Shown: in pieces, positions 1 to 8,534 of the stretch
How the letters are laid out: each line of letters starts with the position of its first letter
Position numbering within the stretch: position 1 is the first letter of the stretch
Assembly (NCBI RefSeq): GCF_000427465.1
Contig: NZ_ATYB01000014.1
Span: 1,759,570 to 1,823,569 of the forward strand
Direction: 5' to 3'
Source: Sinorhizobium arboris LMG 14919
GTDB lineage: Bacteria; Pseudomonadota; Alphaproteobacteria; Rhizobiales; Rhizobiaceae
Length of the DNA: 64,000 nucleotides
Program-made: the position numbers and the translations under genes
Notes under the pieces: model-generated
Told to the model about the DNA's origin: nothing
Databases searched by the model: none
Seen by the model: the letters and a program-made list of their open reading frames with translations, nothing else

Positions 1-766
1 TCGCGACGTAGCCGTCGATGATAACCGGAACCTTCTGCATCCGCGCTGCAAGGATTGCGCCCGCCATTGCCGCGATCTCGCGGCCGCCAAGCCTCCGCAT
101 GACTTCCAGCGGATCGGACAAGTGGTCGCGGTGCAGCGAAACCGCCTTTTCAACAGCGGCGATCTTGCGCCTGAGCACCTCGCCTTCCGAGCCGGTTCCC
201 GGGCCGACCCATTCCTCGGCCGTGCCGCCGTAAAGGCCGAGATTGATGGCAGCTGCGATCGTCGTGTTGCCGATGCCCATTTCGCCGATGCACAGAAGAT
301 CCGTACCGCCGGCGATCGCCTCCATGCCGAAAGCCATGGTCGCGGCGCAGTCGCGCTCGGAGAGAGCGGCTTCCTGGGTGATGTCGCCGGTCGGATAATC
401 GAGCGCCAGATCGAAGACCTTGAGGCCGAGATCGTGCGCTACGCAAATCTGGTTGATGGCAGCCCCGCCGGCGGCGAAGTTCTCGACCATCTGCGCCGTC
501 ACCGAAGCGGGAAAGGGCGTCACCCCTTGGCGGGTCACGCCATGATTGCCGGCAAAAATCGCGACCAGCGGTCGGTTGACCGCCGGCGAACGCCCCGTCC
601 AGGCGGCAAGCCAGAAGGCGATTTCCTCGAGGCGCCCGAGGGCGCCGGGCGGCTTCGTCAATTGTCCGTCCCGCTCGCGCGCCGCGACGAGTGCCGCCGT
701 GTCCGGCCCCGGCAGATTGCGCAGTAGTTCGCGGAAATCATCAAACGGCAGGCCGCTGGCGCTCAT
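1..766 (-). CDS. cobT: Nicotinate-nucleotide--dimethylbenzimidazole phosphoribosyltransferase (3' part missing)
   Basis: Reading the minus strand from an ATG at 766 gives an open frame of about 255 codons that runs off the left edge. It shows family motifs: LTKPPGALGRLE (about residues 36-47), FAGNHGV (71-77) and GEMGIGNTT. The enzyme makes alpha-ribazole phosphate from nicotinate mononucleotide and dimethylbenzimidazole, the lower ligand of cobalamin. The catalytic Glu of this family lies near the C terminus and would be outside the window. It is divergent from cobS, which uses its product after dephosphorylation. In Pseudomonas denitrificans nomenclature this protein is CobU. Confidence 0.93.
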   Translation of the reverse strand, partial: MSASGLPFDDFRELLRNLPGPDTAALVAARERDGQLTKPPGALGRLEEIAFWLAAWTGRSPAVNRPLVAIFAGNHGVTRQGVTPFPASVTAQMVENFAAGGAAINQICVAHDLGLKVFDLALDYPTGDITQEAALSERDCAATMAFGMEAIAGGTDLLCIGEMGIGNTTIAAAINLGLYGGTAEEWVGPGTGSEGEVLRRKIAAVEKAVSLHRDHLSDPLEVMRRLGGREIAAMAGAILAARMQKVPVIIDGYVA

Positions 767-903
767 GGATCACCCTTGCAATAGGAAACTCGTTCGGGCT
801 CGTCATAGAGCGTGAGACCGCTCGCGGCAACGGCATTTGCGCCATTTGCCGTCGTCTCGCATGATCCCGCGGAACGCCGGGCGATTCGGGTGCGGGAGAC
901 GAG

Positions 904-1692
904 ATGACAGATATTCGCGAACTCTGGGCCGACGTCGCACGGTCGGTTGCGTTCTTGAGCCGAATCCCACTGCCGGATCGATATTTCCGCGGCTATGACG
1001 GCGGGCTCGGCCGCGCCGTGCGCGCCTTCCCGCTTGCGGGCATCCTGATCACCCTTCCCGCCGCCGCGATAGCGGCACTTCTGGGCGCGTTTCATGCGAG
1101 CTCGCTCTTTACCGCCTTTCTCGTCGTCGCGGCTCAGGCGATGGTCACCGGCGCATTGCATGAAGACGGCCTTGGCGATACGGCCGACGGTTTCGGCGGC
1201 GGGCGAGACCGGGAAGGAGCGCTGGAGATCATGAAGGACAGCCGCATCGGGACGTACGGTGCGGTTGCCCTCATTCTTTCCTTCGGGCTTCGAGCTTCGG
1301 CGCTTGCCGCCTTTCTGCCGCTGCTGACGCCGGCGGGCGGCGGAATTGCGGTGCTTGCCACGGCTGCGCTTAGCCGCGCCGCGATGGTCTGGCATTGGTC
1401 CCGTCTCCCGCCTGCCCGCCGTAGCGGGGTGGCTGCCTCGGCGGGCGTTCCCGAGGCGCGGGCGACGTCGGTTGCCCTCGGCTCTGGCGTTCTCCTCGCA
1501 CTCGTGCTGTTTTTCCTCGCCGGCGCCCCGACTGTTGCCGTCCTACTCTCCTTCGGTGCTTTCGGACTTATCGTGCCCGGCTTCACGCGGCTTGCCGAAC
1601 GCAAGCTCGGCGGCCATACCGGCGACACGATCGGCGCCACCCAGCAACTGACGGAAATCGCCGTTCTGGGTGCTCTTGCGCTGGCGATCTGA
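904..1692 (+). CDS. cobS: Adenosylcobinamide-GDP ribazoletransferase (cobalamin synthase)
   Basis: 262 residues, the normal length for this integral membrane enzyme, which joins alpha-ribazole to adenosylcobinamide-GDP in the last step of cobalamin assembly. The signature HEDGLGDTADGFGGG starts at residue 86 and is followed by SRIGTYG; these are the conserved acidic metal/phosphate loops. Several hydrophobic segments span the rest. It is divergent from cobT across about 137 bp, in which I see no convincing cobalamin riboswitch. It is called cobV in P. denitrificans naming and must not be confused with the cobaltochelatase subunit CobS. Confidence 0.93.
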   Translation: MTDIRELWADVARSVAFLSRIPLPDRYFRGYDGGLGRAVRAFPLAGILITLPAAAIAALLGAFHASSLFTAFLVVAAQAMVTGALHEDGLGDTADGFGGGRDREGALEIMKDSRIGTYGAVALILSFGLRASALAAFLPLLTPAGGGIAVLATAALSRAAMVWHWSRLPPARRSGVAASAGVPEARATSVALGSGVLLALVLFFLAGAPTVAVLLSFGAFGLIVPGFTRLAERKLGGHTGDTIGATQQLTEIAVLGALALAI

Positions 1693-1776
1693 AAGGCCGA
1701 TATATTTTCGAACGAAACCGGAGCGGGATGAGGAAGTGTGTTCGGTTTGCCGCCCGCATTCCGCTCTTATGGAAAC

Positions 1777-1824
1777 GATCGCGTTCATGATTTCAGGCCG
1801 ATCCGGCCCGGAATCATCGTGATC
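1777..1824. repeat. Rhizobial intergenic palindrome, copy 1
   Basis: An imperfect inverted repeat: left arm GATCgCGttCATGATTtcaGGCCG, spacer ATC, right arm CGGCCcggAATCATcGTGATC. Its right arm is the complement of the intact left arm of the copy at 6142-6185, so both derive from one ancestral palindrome of the type scattered between rhizobial genes. Its presence argues that the following DUF1289 gene starts downstream of it, at 1846. Confidence 0.7.
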
Positions 1825-1845
1825 CAGCAGAGCACTGTCCTGATC

Positions 1846-2067
1846 ATGGAATCTCCCTGCATTCTCGTCTGCACGATCGACGACAGGACCGGCTACTGTT
1901 TCGGCTGCGGACGCACACGCCAGGAAATCGGCGCCTGGACGCTCTACACCGATACCGAGCGGCACAGCATCATGCAGGCCCTGCCGGCACGACTGGAAAC
2001 GGTCGAGCGCAAACCGCGGCGGGAGACACGCCGGTCGCGCATGGCCCGAGAACGAAACGACGCATGA
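1846..2067 (+). CDS. DUF1289-family small cysteine protein
   Basis: 73 residues with the family pattern of four cysteines: SPCILVC (Cys5, Cys9) and CFGC (Cys18, Cys21), followed by RTRQEIGAW. The layout suggests a small metal-binding knuckle; the function is unknown. An in-frame start exists at 1738, but the extra segment is not family-like and would be read through an intergenic palindrome, so the ATG at 1846 is preferred. The stop overlaps the next gene's start (ATGA), indicating translational coupling with the aspartic protease. Confidence 0.8.
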   Translation: MESPCILVCTIDDRTGYCFGCGRTRQEIGAWTLYTDTERHSIMQALPARLETVERKPRRETRRSRMARERNDA

Positions 2068-2765
2068 ACAGGCTGATCATCCTCCTCGCAATTCTCGGTA
2101 TCGGCCTCGTGCTGCTGATCTTCAATCACGGATCCGGCCGAACCTTTGGCATGAACAATGACGACTTCGGTCAGCTCGTAGCTCTCGGCGCGCTGGCAAC
2201 GCTTTTTGCGGCCGGTATCGTCAGAAGCCGCAGAACGCTCGGCGAAGGGCTGACGCAGATCGCGATCTGGCTGCTGATCGCGACCGTCCTCGTGGCGCTC
2301 TATGTCTACCGGTTCGAACTCCAGTCGGTGGGCGACCGGCTGCTGGCCGGCCTTATGCCTGGCCGGGCCATGGTCATCACCGACAGCGAGGGTCTGCAGG
2401 AAGTGGTGCTGCATAAGCGGATCGACGGCCACTTTACCGCCGATGCAACGATCAACGGGCGTGAAGTCAACATGCTTGTGGACACCGGCGCGAGCAGCGT
2501 CGTGCTCACCCATGAGGACGCGGCAAATGTCGGTCTCGACGTGGCAGCGCTCGCCTATACGATATCGGTCATGACCGCGAACGGGCCGGCGCTCGCGGCA
2601 CCGGTCGTCCTGCCGGAAATCGCCATCGGGCCGATCCGGCGAACGAATATCCGTGCCATGGTGGCGGCCGAAGGCAGGCTCGACAGCAGCCTGCTCGGCA
2701 TGAGCTTCCTTTCGACACTCGATTTCCTGCAGATGCGCAGCGACCAGCTGCGGCTCAGGGATTGA
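2064..2765 (+). CDS. TIGR02281-type clan AA aspartic protease, membrane anchored
   Basis: 233 residues. The N-terminal half has three hydrophobic helices (about 4-21, 37-54, 64-82), then a retropepsin-like domain with the active-site motif DTGASSVVL at Asp140 and a C-terminal LLGMSFL that matches the family's second conserved loop. Single-domain aspartic proteases of this kind dimerise to form the active site. The topology places the protease domain next to the membrane, probably in the periplasm. It is coupled by a 4-base overlap to the DUF1289 gene. The substrate is unknown. Confidence 0.83.
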   Translation: MNRLIILLAILGIGLVLLIFNHGSGRTFGMNNDDFGQLVALGALATLFAAGIVRSRRTLGEGLTQIAIWLLIATVLVALYVYRFELQSVGDRLLAGLMPGRAMVITDSEGLQEVVLHKRIDGHFTADATINGREVNMLVDTGASSVVLTHEDAANVGLDVAALAYTISVMTANGPALAAPVVLPEIAIGPIRRTNIRAMVAAEGRLDSSLLGMSFLSTLDFLQMRSDQLRLRD

Positions 2766-2784
2766 GGCCGCCGGGTTCCGGTTG

Positions 2785-2814
2785 GAGCATTTCAACGTTT
2801 CCTGAAAGTGCTCT
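2785..2814. repeat. RIME-like half element / hairpin
   Basis: Just after the protease stop, GAGCATTTC is followed 9 bases later by GAAAgTGCTC, an inverted repeat of the type found in rhizobial intergenic mosaic elements. A related string (acgcttttcctcaaagtgctcc) is near 33435. It also sits between convergent genes and could stop transcription, although there is no T-run. Confidence 0.45.
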
Positions 2815-3570
2815 AATTGCGCAGCTTGTATCCGGTCCGGAAAATCCACGTCAGAACTGACATGCACAAAGCGAGAAAGACGAGGATGATCGCCGCACTG
2901 GCAAGCGGATTGACGTCGGAGATCTCGAAGAAACTCCAGCGGAAACCGCTGATCAGATAGAGGACCGGATTGAAGTGGCTCACCGCCCGCCAGAATGGCG
3001 GCAGCATATCGATCGAATAGAAACTGCCTCCGAGGAAGACGAGCGGCGGGACCACCAGCATCGGGATGAGGTTGAGCTGCTCGAAATCCTTCGCCCAGAT
3101 GCCGATGATGAAGCCGAAAAGACTGAAGGTCACCGCCGTCAGAACGAAGAAGAAAATCATTACGAAGGGGTGGGCGATACTGAGATCGACGAAGAGCGAT
3201 GCCGTGATCAAAATGATCGTACCGATCATCAATCCCTTCGTCGCCGCCGCCCCTACATAGCCGAGCACGATCTCCAGCATGGATATCGGCGACGACAGCA
3301 CCTCGTAGATCGTGCCGGTGAACTTCGGGAAGTAGATGCCGAAGGAGCCGTTGCCGATGCATTGCGTCAGAAGCGTCAGCATCATGAGGCCCGGCGTGAT
3401 GAAGGCGCCGTAAGAGATCCCGTCAATTTCCTGGATGCGCGCGCCGATGGCGGCACCGAAGACGATGAAGTAAAGCGAGGTGGAGATGACGGGCGAAACC
3501 ACGCTTTGAAGAAGCGTGCGGCGCGTGCGCGCCATTTCGAAGAAATAGATGGATTTGACCGCCTCGATAT

Positions 3571-3574
<4 letters not shown>
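2813..3574 (-). CDS. ABC-2 type exporter permease
   Basis: 253 residues with about six hydrophobic segments and the ABC-2 membrane pattern (N-terminal [13 protein letters not shown], later [14 protein letters not shown]). It pairs with the ATPase encoded immediately upstream on the same strand; the two overlap by 4 bases. Together they form a DrrAB/NodIJ-like exporter. The substrate is not predictable from sequence; no Nod-factor context is nearby, so I would not call it NodJ. Confidence 0.88.
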
Positions 3575-4497
<923 letters not shown>

Positions 4498-4690
4498 GAA
4501 ATTTATCCGGGAAGAGGTACAAACTCGGCGGGGTGCTGCTCTATATGGGCCGATTCACACGGATTTGCAGCCCATCTACGCCAAATTTCCGTTGACACTC
4601 CGTCAAAGCAGTTGCTTCAGCGGCCCCTTGCCGATGCCGAATGAGACGAAAGGCCAGCGAAATGGCGCCTTATACGGATTGAGACCGCAC

Positions 4691-5029
4691 TCAGCGTCCA
4701 CTCCCCTGGCGACAGAAGATTTCGTATAGCGCCATTACCAGCCTCACGGCCTTCTCCTCGGCGAGACGGTAGAAAATCTGCTTAGCGTCGCGTCGCGTCG
4801 CGACGATCCCGGCCTCACGCAGCACGGTCAGTTGCTGCGACAAGGACGGCTGGCGGATGCCGAGCGTCTCCTCCAACTGACCGACCGAGTGCTCGCCTTC
4901 GATGAGGGTGCACAGGATCATCAGCCGGTTCTGGTTCGCGGCCGCCTTGAGCAGCGCCGCAGCTTCGTCTGCCCGCTCGCTCATGCAAGGGCGAAAGTTC
5001 CGGAATTTCGTCACCGTTCCCATGGTCAT
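4691..5029 (-). CDS. bigR: BigR/SqrR-type ArsR repressor, sulfide/persulfide sensor
   Basis: About 112 residues with a winged helix (SVGQLEETLGIRQPSLSQQL) of the ArsR fold. Cys40 (in RLMILCTL) and Cys106 (in LYEIFC) sit at the positions of the two redox cysteines of BigR/SqrR, which form a di- or tetrasulfide with reactive sulfur and release DNA. It lies directly after blh on the same strand; the blh stop is followed by GAGGGC then ATG at 5029. Other in-frame starts are 5023, 4984 and 5053 (inside blh). It probably represses the blh-bigR operon through the AT-rich site near 5940. Confidence 0.85.
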   Translation of the reverse strand: MTMGTVTKFRNFRPCMSERADEAAALLKAAANQNRLMILCTLIEGEHSVGQLEETLGIRQPSLSQQLTVLREAGIVATRRDAKQIFYRLAEEKAVRLVMALYEIFCRQGSGR

Positions 5030-5033
5030 GCCC

Positions 5034-5924
5034 TCAGCCCCACGCCGCTCCATTGAGCGCGTTGAGTGGAAACTTCAGGTAACGAGCGCCGTTGGCCTCC
5101 GGTTCCGGTAAGCGGCCGCCGCGGACATTGACCTGAAGCGCATGCAGGATCAGCTTGGGCATCGGCAGCGTGCGGTCGCGCGCCTCTCGCAGCTTGACGA
5201 AGGCATCCTCGCTCATGCCGGCAACATGCGGATTGCAGCGCTTCTCTTCGCCGACCGTGCTTTCCCAGCGCGGCTCACGCCCGTTCGGCCGGTAGTCATG
5301 GCCGGTGAAAACGCGGGTTTCATCCGGCAGGGCGAGAATTGCGCCTATGGAGCGCCACAGTTGACGCGCGTCCCCTCCTGGAAAGTCCGCGCGCGCGGTT
5401 CCGCCGTCCGGCATGAAGATCGTGTCATGCACGAAGGCCGCGTCGGCGATGACATAGGTGATCGAAGCAAGTGTGTGGCCCGGCGAATAGATCACGCGGC
5501 CTTCGAGCGAACCGAGGAAAAAGCGCTCGCCGTCCGCGAAAAGGTGATCCCATTGCGAGCCGTCCGTCGCAAGCTCCGGCCAGTTGTAGATCTTCTTCCA
5601 GAGCTCCTGGACGCGGACCACCTCGCATCCGATACCCGTCGGGGCCTCCGTCTTCTCCTTCAAATATGCGGCGGCTGAAAAATGATCCGCATGGGGATGG
5701 GTGTCCAGGATCCATTCGACCGTCAGGCCATTTTCGGCGATATGGCCGAGGATCAAGTCCGCCTGCTCGGTCTTGATCGATCCTGACTTCTCGTCGAAGT
5801 CGAGCACCGGGTCGATGATCGCACAGCGTTTCGTCAGTGGATCTGCAACGACATATTGGATGCTCCCCGAGCGGGCTTCGTAGAAGCCTTTGACACTTGG
5901 TCGTGCCGTCGCCGCTGCAGGCAT
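5034..5924 (-). CDS. blh: Blh: metallo-beta-lactamase-fold persulfide dioxygenase-like hydrolase
   Basis: 296 residues. The metal motif HPHADH is at 76-81, followed by SPGHTLAS and TGHDYRPNGREPRWESTVGEEK, which is characteristic of ETHE1/Blh-type sulfur dioxygenases rather than beta-lactamases. These oxidise glutathione persulfide to sulfite. No fused rhodanese domain is present. The gene has a good ribosome site (GGAGG) and precedes bigR. The membrane sulfur-transport genes that often accompany blh are absent here, so sulfite must be handled elsewhere. Confidence 0.88.
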   Translation of the reverse strand: MPAAATARPSVKGFYEARSGSIQYVVADPLTKRCAIIDPVLDFDEKSGSIKTEQADLILGHIAENGLTVEWILDTHPHADHFSAAAYLKEKTEAPTGIGCEVVRVQELWKKIYNWPELATDGSQWDHLFADGERFFLGSLEGRVIYSPGHTLASITYVIADAAFVHDTIFMPDGGTARADFPGGDARQLWRSIGAILALPDETRVFTGHDYRPNGREPRWESTVGEEKRCNPHVAGMSEDAFVKLREARDRTLPMPKLILHALQVNVRGGRLPEPEANGARYLKFPLNALNGAAWG

Positions 5925-5934
5925 GGTCGCCCTC

Positions 5935-5976
5935 CATTATAAATATACGATTAAATATAATAAATATCGTCAATCC
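5935..5976 (-). promoter_or_regulatory. Candidate BigR operator / blh promoter
   Basis: A sharply AT-rich 40-base tract in otherwise GC-rich DNA, just upstream of the blh ribosome site. In the blh direction it reads TTGACGATATTTATTATATT followed by TAATCGTATATTTATAATGG. It holds two copies of ATATTTATWA about 20 bases apart and a TTGACG -35-like hexamer. BigR boxes in other bacteria are AT-rich and overlap the promoter -10 region, so this is the natural binding site. Confidence 0.6.
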
Positions 5977-6141
5977 AGCTATGAAGATGCGTCGATCCGG
6001 CCAGTATCCAGCCAGTACCGGCCGCAAAGGAAACTTACCGCACCGCTTCTCCGACCGCTAATACCGAATCTGGTTTATTGAGCGCCGGAGGCCGGTCATG
6101 TCCAAACTCCGCATTCAGGTCGCCCGGCCCGGCCGCGCTTA

Positions 6142-6185
6142 GATCACGATGATTTTAGGCCGGGTCGGCCCAAAATCATGAATGA
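6142..6185. repeat. Rhizobial intergenic palindrome, copy 2
   Basis: Left arm GATCACGATGATTTTaGGCCG, spacer GGT, right arm CGGCCcAAAATCATgaaTGAg. The left arm is intact and the right arm is decayed, the mirror situation of copy 1 at 1777-1824. Confidence 0.75.
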
Positions 6186-6255
6186 GAGCAGCACCGCGTC
6201 CTCGGCGCGGGGAACTTGGTCTGGCTGGCATCCTTGTGGCGAGCACAGGGAGGTC

Positions 6256-7464
6256 TTAGTCGCAATGCCGGTAACCGGACTTGCGCGTCCTCAGATCGAA
6301 ATGGAAATGGTCCTTGTGGAAAGGATCGCTGCCGGGCCCGAGCACGGTGTTGAAGTACTTGCAGCTATCGGTGCGCACGGCCTTCAACAGCCCTCGCTCG
6401 CGGAATGCGAAGAGGCCTTTCCTGCGCACATCGATTTCCTTGCCGTTCTTCAGCACGAATTTTCCGACATCGATCGCATTGCCGCGCGCATGTTCCGACA
6501 TGGGATTGCCGCGACGGGAGTTCATCGTCCGGCAGGAATAGCCGCCGAGAGGCTTGATCGTCTTCACGCCAGACCAGTAACGGTAGCGCGACGACGGCGC
6601 GAGCTCGTACTTCACCCATTTGGCAAAGGCTTCGGTCACCTGGCAGTTGAGCTTCACCGCTGGCTTGACGGCGATATTGCCGGAAAGCCCGCTGAGCTCT
6701 ATCGGGTAGTCGATGCCACAGGACGGACCGTTTTGGATGCGCGGCACGTCGCGAAACACGACGCCCAGCTTCTTCAACCGCTGCCGGCACGCGACCTCCG
6801 AACCCGGCATTTCGCCGGTATATTCCGGCGCGGACAGCGGGCTGCGGACGCGTGGTATGAAAGCGACCTGCTGCGGCTCCTGCGTCCGCGCCGCCCGCTG
6901 CGGCTGGAGCATACCGGCCCTGTTCGCTTGCGCGGCGCCCTGTGGGGCCAGCGGCGGCAAGTCGGGATCATAGCCGGGATCGGCCTTGGCCACCGGCATC
7001 GGCTGCGGCGCTCCGGCAAGCTGGCGCAGATCGTTTTCGCCGATACCGGCCACGACCGGCTGCGTCGTGTTGCCCTCGGCGATTTCGCCGGCCTGTTCCT
7101 GCGCCAATCCCACGACCGGCTCGACGCCGAGCATGGTATCCATGTTCACTCCCTCGGAGGGAATCGTCATCGGCCCGGCCGCGGCAAGCTGGTCTTGCGG
7201 CACAGGCATCGCGTCATCGGATACCGGGGCAACCGAGCTCTGGCTGGTCATAGCGACGGGGTCTGACGACGGATAGGCAGCGACTCCCTGTTCCGGCATG
7301 GCGGCAGGCGCCGGTCTGATCGCGCCGACACGGGACCCCCCGTCGATCCGGGCCGGCGGCGCAAGCACGTCGGTCGTGCAGGCAACGAGCGGAATGGACA
7401 ATAGCAGCGCCGCCAATGGACGATGGAGAAGAGAAACATACGCCATACTGATTGCCGCCTTCAT
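6256..7464 (-). CDS. Extensin-like C-terminal domain lipoprotein (probable M15-fold cell-wall enzyme)
   Basis: About 402 residues from the ATG at 7464. The N terminus is a lipoprotein signal with lipobox LVAC (Cys29), followed by a Pro/Ala/Gln-rich linker of about 190 residues. The extensin-like_C domain starts near residue 226. It carries SEHARGNAID (His325, Asp332) and HKDHFHFDL (His386, His388), a His/Asp zinc-site pattern resembling the M15/VanY peptidase fold, so a peptidoglycan-related role is likely. An ATG at 7446 is also possible. The longer frame back to 7584 lacks a leader and is rejected. Confidence 0.85.
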   Translation of the reverse strand: MKAAISMAYVSLLHRPLAALLLSIPLVACTTDVLAPPARIDGGSRVGAIRPAPAAMPEQGVAAYPSSDPVAMTSQSSVAPVSDDAMPVPQDQLAAAGPMTIPSEGVNMDTMLGVEPVVGLAQEQAGEIAEGNTTQPVVAGIGENDLRQLAGAPQPMPVAKADPGYDPDLPPLAPQGAAQANRAGMLQPQRAARTQEPQQVAFIPRVRSPLSAPEYTGEMPGSEVACRQRLKKLGVVFRDVPRIQNGPSCGIDYPIELSGLSGNIAVKPAVKLNCQVTEAFAKWVKYELAPSSRYRYWSGVKTIKPLGGYSCRTMNSRRGNPMSEHARGNAIDVGKFVLKNGKEIDVRRKGLFAFRERGLLKAVRTDSCKYFNTVLGPGSDPFHKDHFHFDLRTRKSGYRHCD

Positions 7465-7764
7465 CCATGACAAAGCTTCGGCCTTGTCAGTGCGCCGCCT
7501 GCCCACGGCCGAGAATGAACGTGCGGGATGTCGCCAAACGGGCGCACGGTCGAGAAAGTCGGCCTTGCGACCTAATTTATGCAAACGTGGTAAACGAAGC
7601 CTTTCGTGCGGCTCGCCAAATCGGGCGAGCTGCCGGAAATGACGGGGTCCGCATTCTCGCGACTGCGGTCCTCGTCATTGCCGGTTTCCGTCCGGCTGCT
7701 GCGACCTTTGCGCGTCTGATAGGACGCGCGGCGCTGTAGGGCGCGACCGGAGTGCGCGTAACGC

Positions 7765-8319
7765 TTAGCGGCATTCCCCGGGATGGGCGACGCGGAAGCC
7801 GTCCGCTCGTGCCTCGCAGGCATTCGGGAACGTTCTCGAACGTCCGTTTCGCTCGCCGCAGACCGGCGCGAACTCCCGCGTGCAGAATTGCGGTTGCTGC
7901 GGGCGATCGTCCTCGCGGCGGCATTCACCCGGTGCGATGATGCGGAAGCCCTCGGCACGCGCCATGCAGGAGTTGGGGAAGGTCTGCCTTCTCGGCCCGC
8001 GCTGCCCGCAAACCGGCGAAAACTCACGCGTGCAGGCCTGTTCTTCCGGCGGACGGGACGCCGGCCGGCATTCACCGCGATGAACGACACGGAAGCCGTC
8101 GGCGCGTGCCTGGCAGGCATTGGGGAAGGTCCGCATGCGGTTGCCGCGTTCGCCGCAGACCGGAGCGAATTCCATGGTGCACATTTGCGGACCCGGCGGG
8201 CGGATCGGTCCCGGGCCGGGCCGCGGCTCGTCGACCACGACGGTACAGGCCGAAAGGAAGCCGACGGCGACCAGGAAAACGGCGGCCGACTTCATGATGA
8301 AACGCTTGAAAGGCAACAC
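7765..8319 (-). CDS. Lipoprotein with three Kazal-type protease-inhibitor repeats
   Basis: 184 residues. A GTG start at 8319 has a GGGGGAG ribosome site in front, whereas the ATG at 8295 has none. Signal peptide with lipobox LSAC, then a Pro-rich spacer and three repeats of about 45 residues. Each contains C(T)xEFxPVCGxR, a TFPNxC segment and a terminal GEC, the Kazal cysteine framework. The repeats resemble one another closely, implying internal duplication. The likely role is an outer-membrane or periplasmic inhibitor of serine proteases; the target is unknown. Confidence 0.87.
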   Translation of the reverse strand: MLPFKRFIMKSAAVFLVAVGFLSACTVVVDEPRPGPGPIRPPGPQMCTMEFAPVCGERGNRMRTFPNACQARADGFRVVHRGECRPASRPPEEQACTREFSPVCGQRGPRRQTFPNSCMARAEGFRIIAPGECRREDDRPQQPQFCTREFAPVCGERNGRSRTFPNACEARADGFRVAHPGECR

Positions 8320-8534
8320 AGGTCTCCCCCTTGTTTGGCGTTTCGGGATCGGGTGCGAATGCCCATCCTCCCTTCACCCATCTCGCCTCTCTTGCGGTCT
8401 CGCGTCAACTGCCGCGGGATACGCCATCCACACCGCTACCGACATGAGGAGGCCATCCCGACGGGTCGTCAACCGTAGGAAGAGGCCCGCATCCTTCCGG
8501 CTGCGGGCCATTTCCGACTCTCCCGCCGATATCG

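Larger units (their letters stand above)
5925..6255. other. Intergenic region between blh and the extensin-like gene
   Basis: 331 bases without a gene. It holds the blh promoter/operator at its left end and the rhizobial palindrome at 6142-6185. I see no supported ORF or RNA gene. Confidence 0.6.

Noticed and set aside
767..903. Cobalamin riboswitch between cobT and cobS
   Set aside because: I could not find a B12-box or a plausible conserved core; the spacing is also short for a riboswitch serving either gene.
1944..3362. 472-codon minus-strand frame
   Set aside because: Antisense to the aspartic protease and overlaps the ABC permease in another frame; Arg/His-rich shadow composition.
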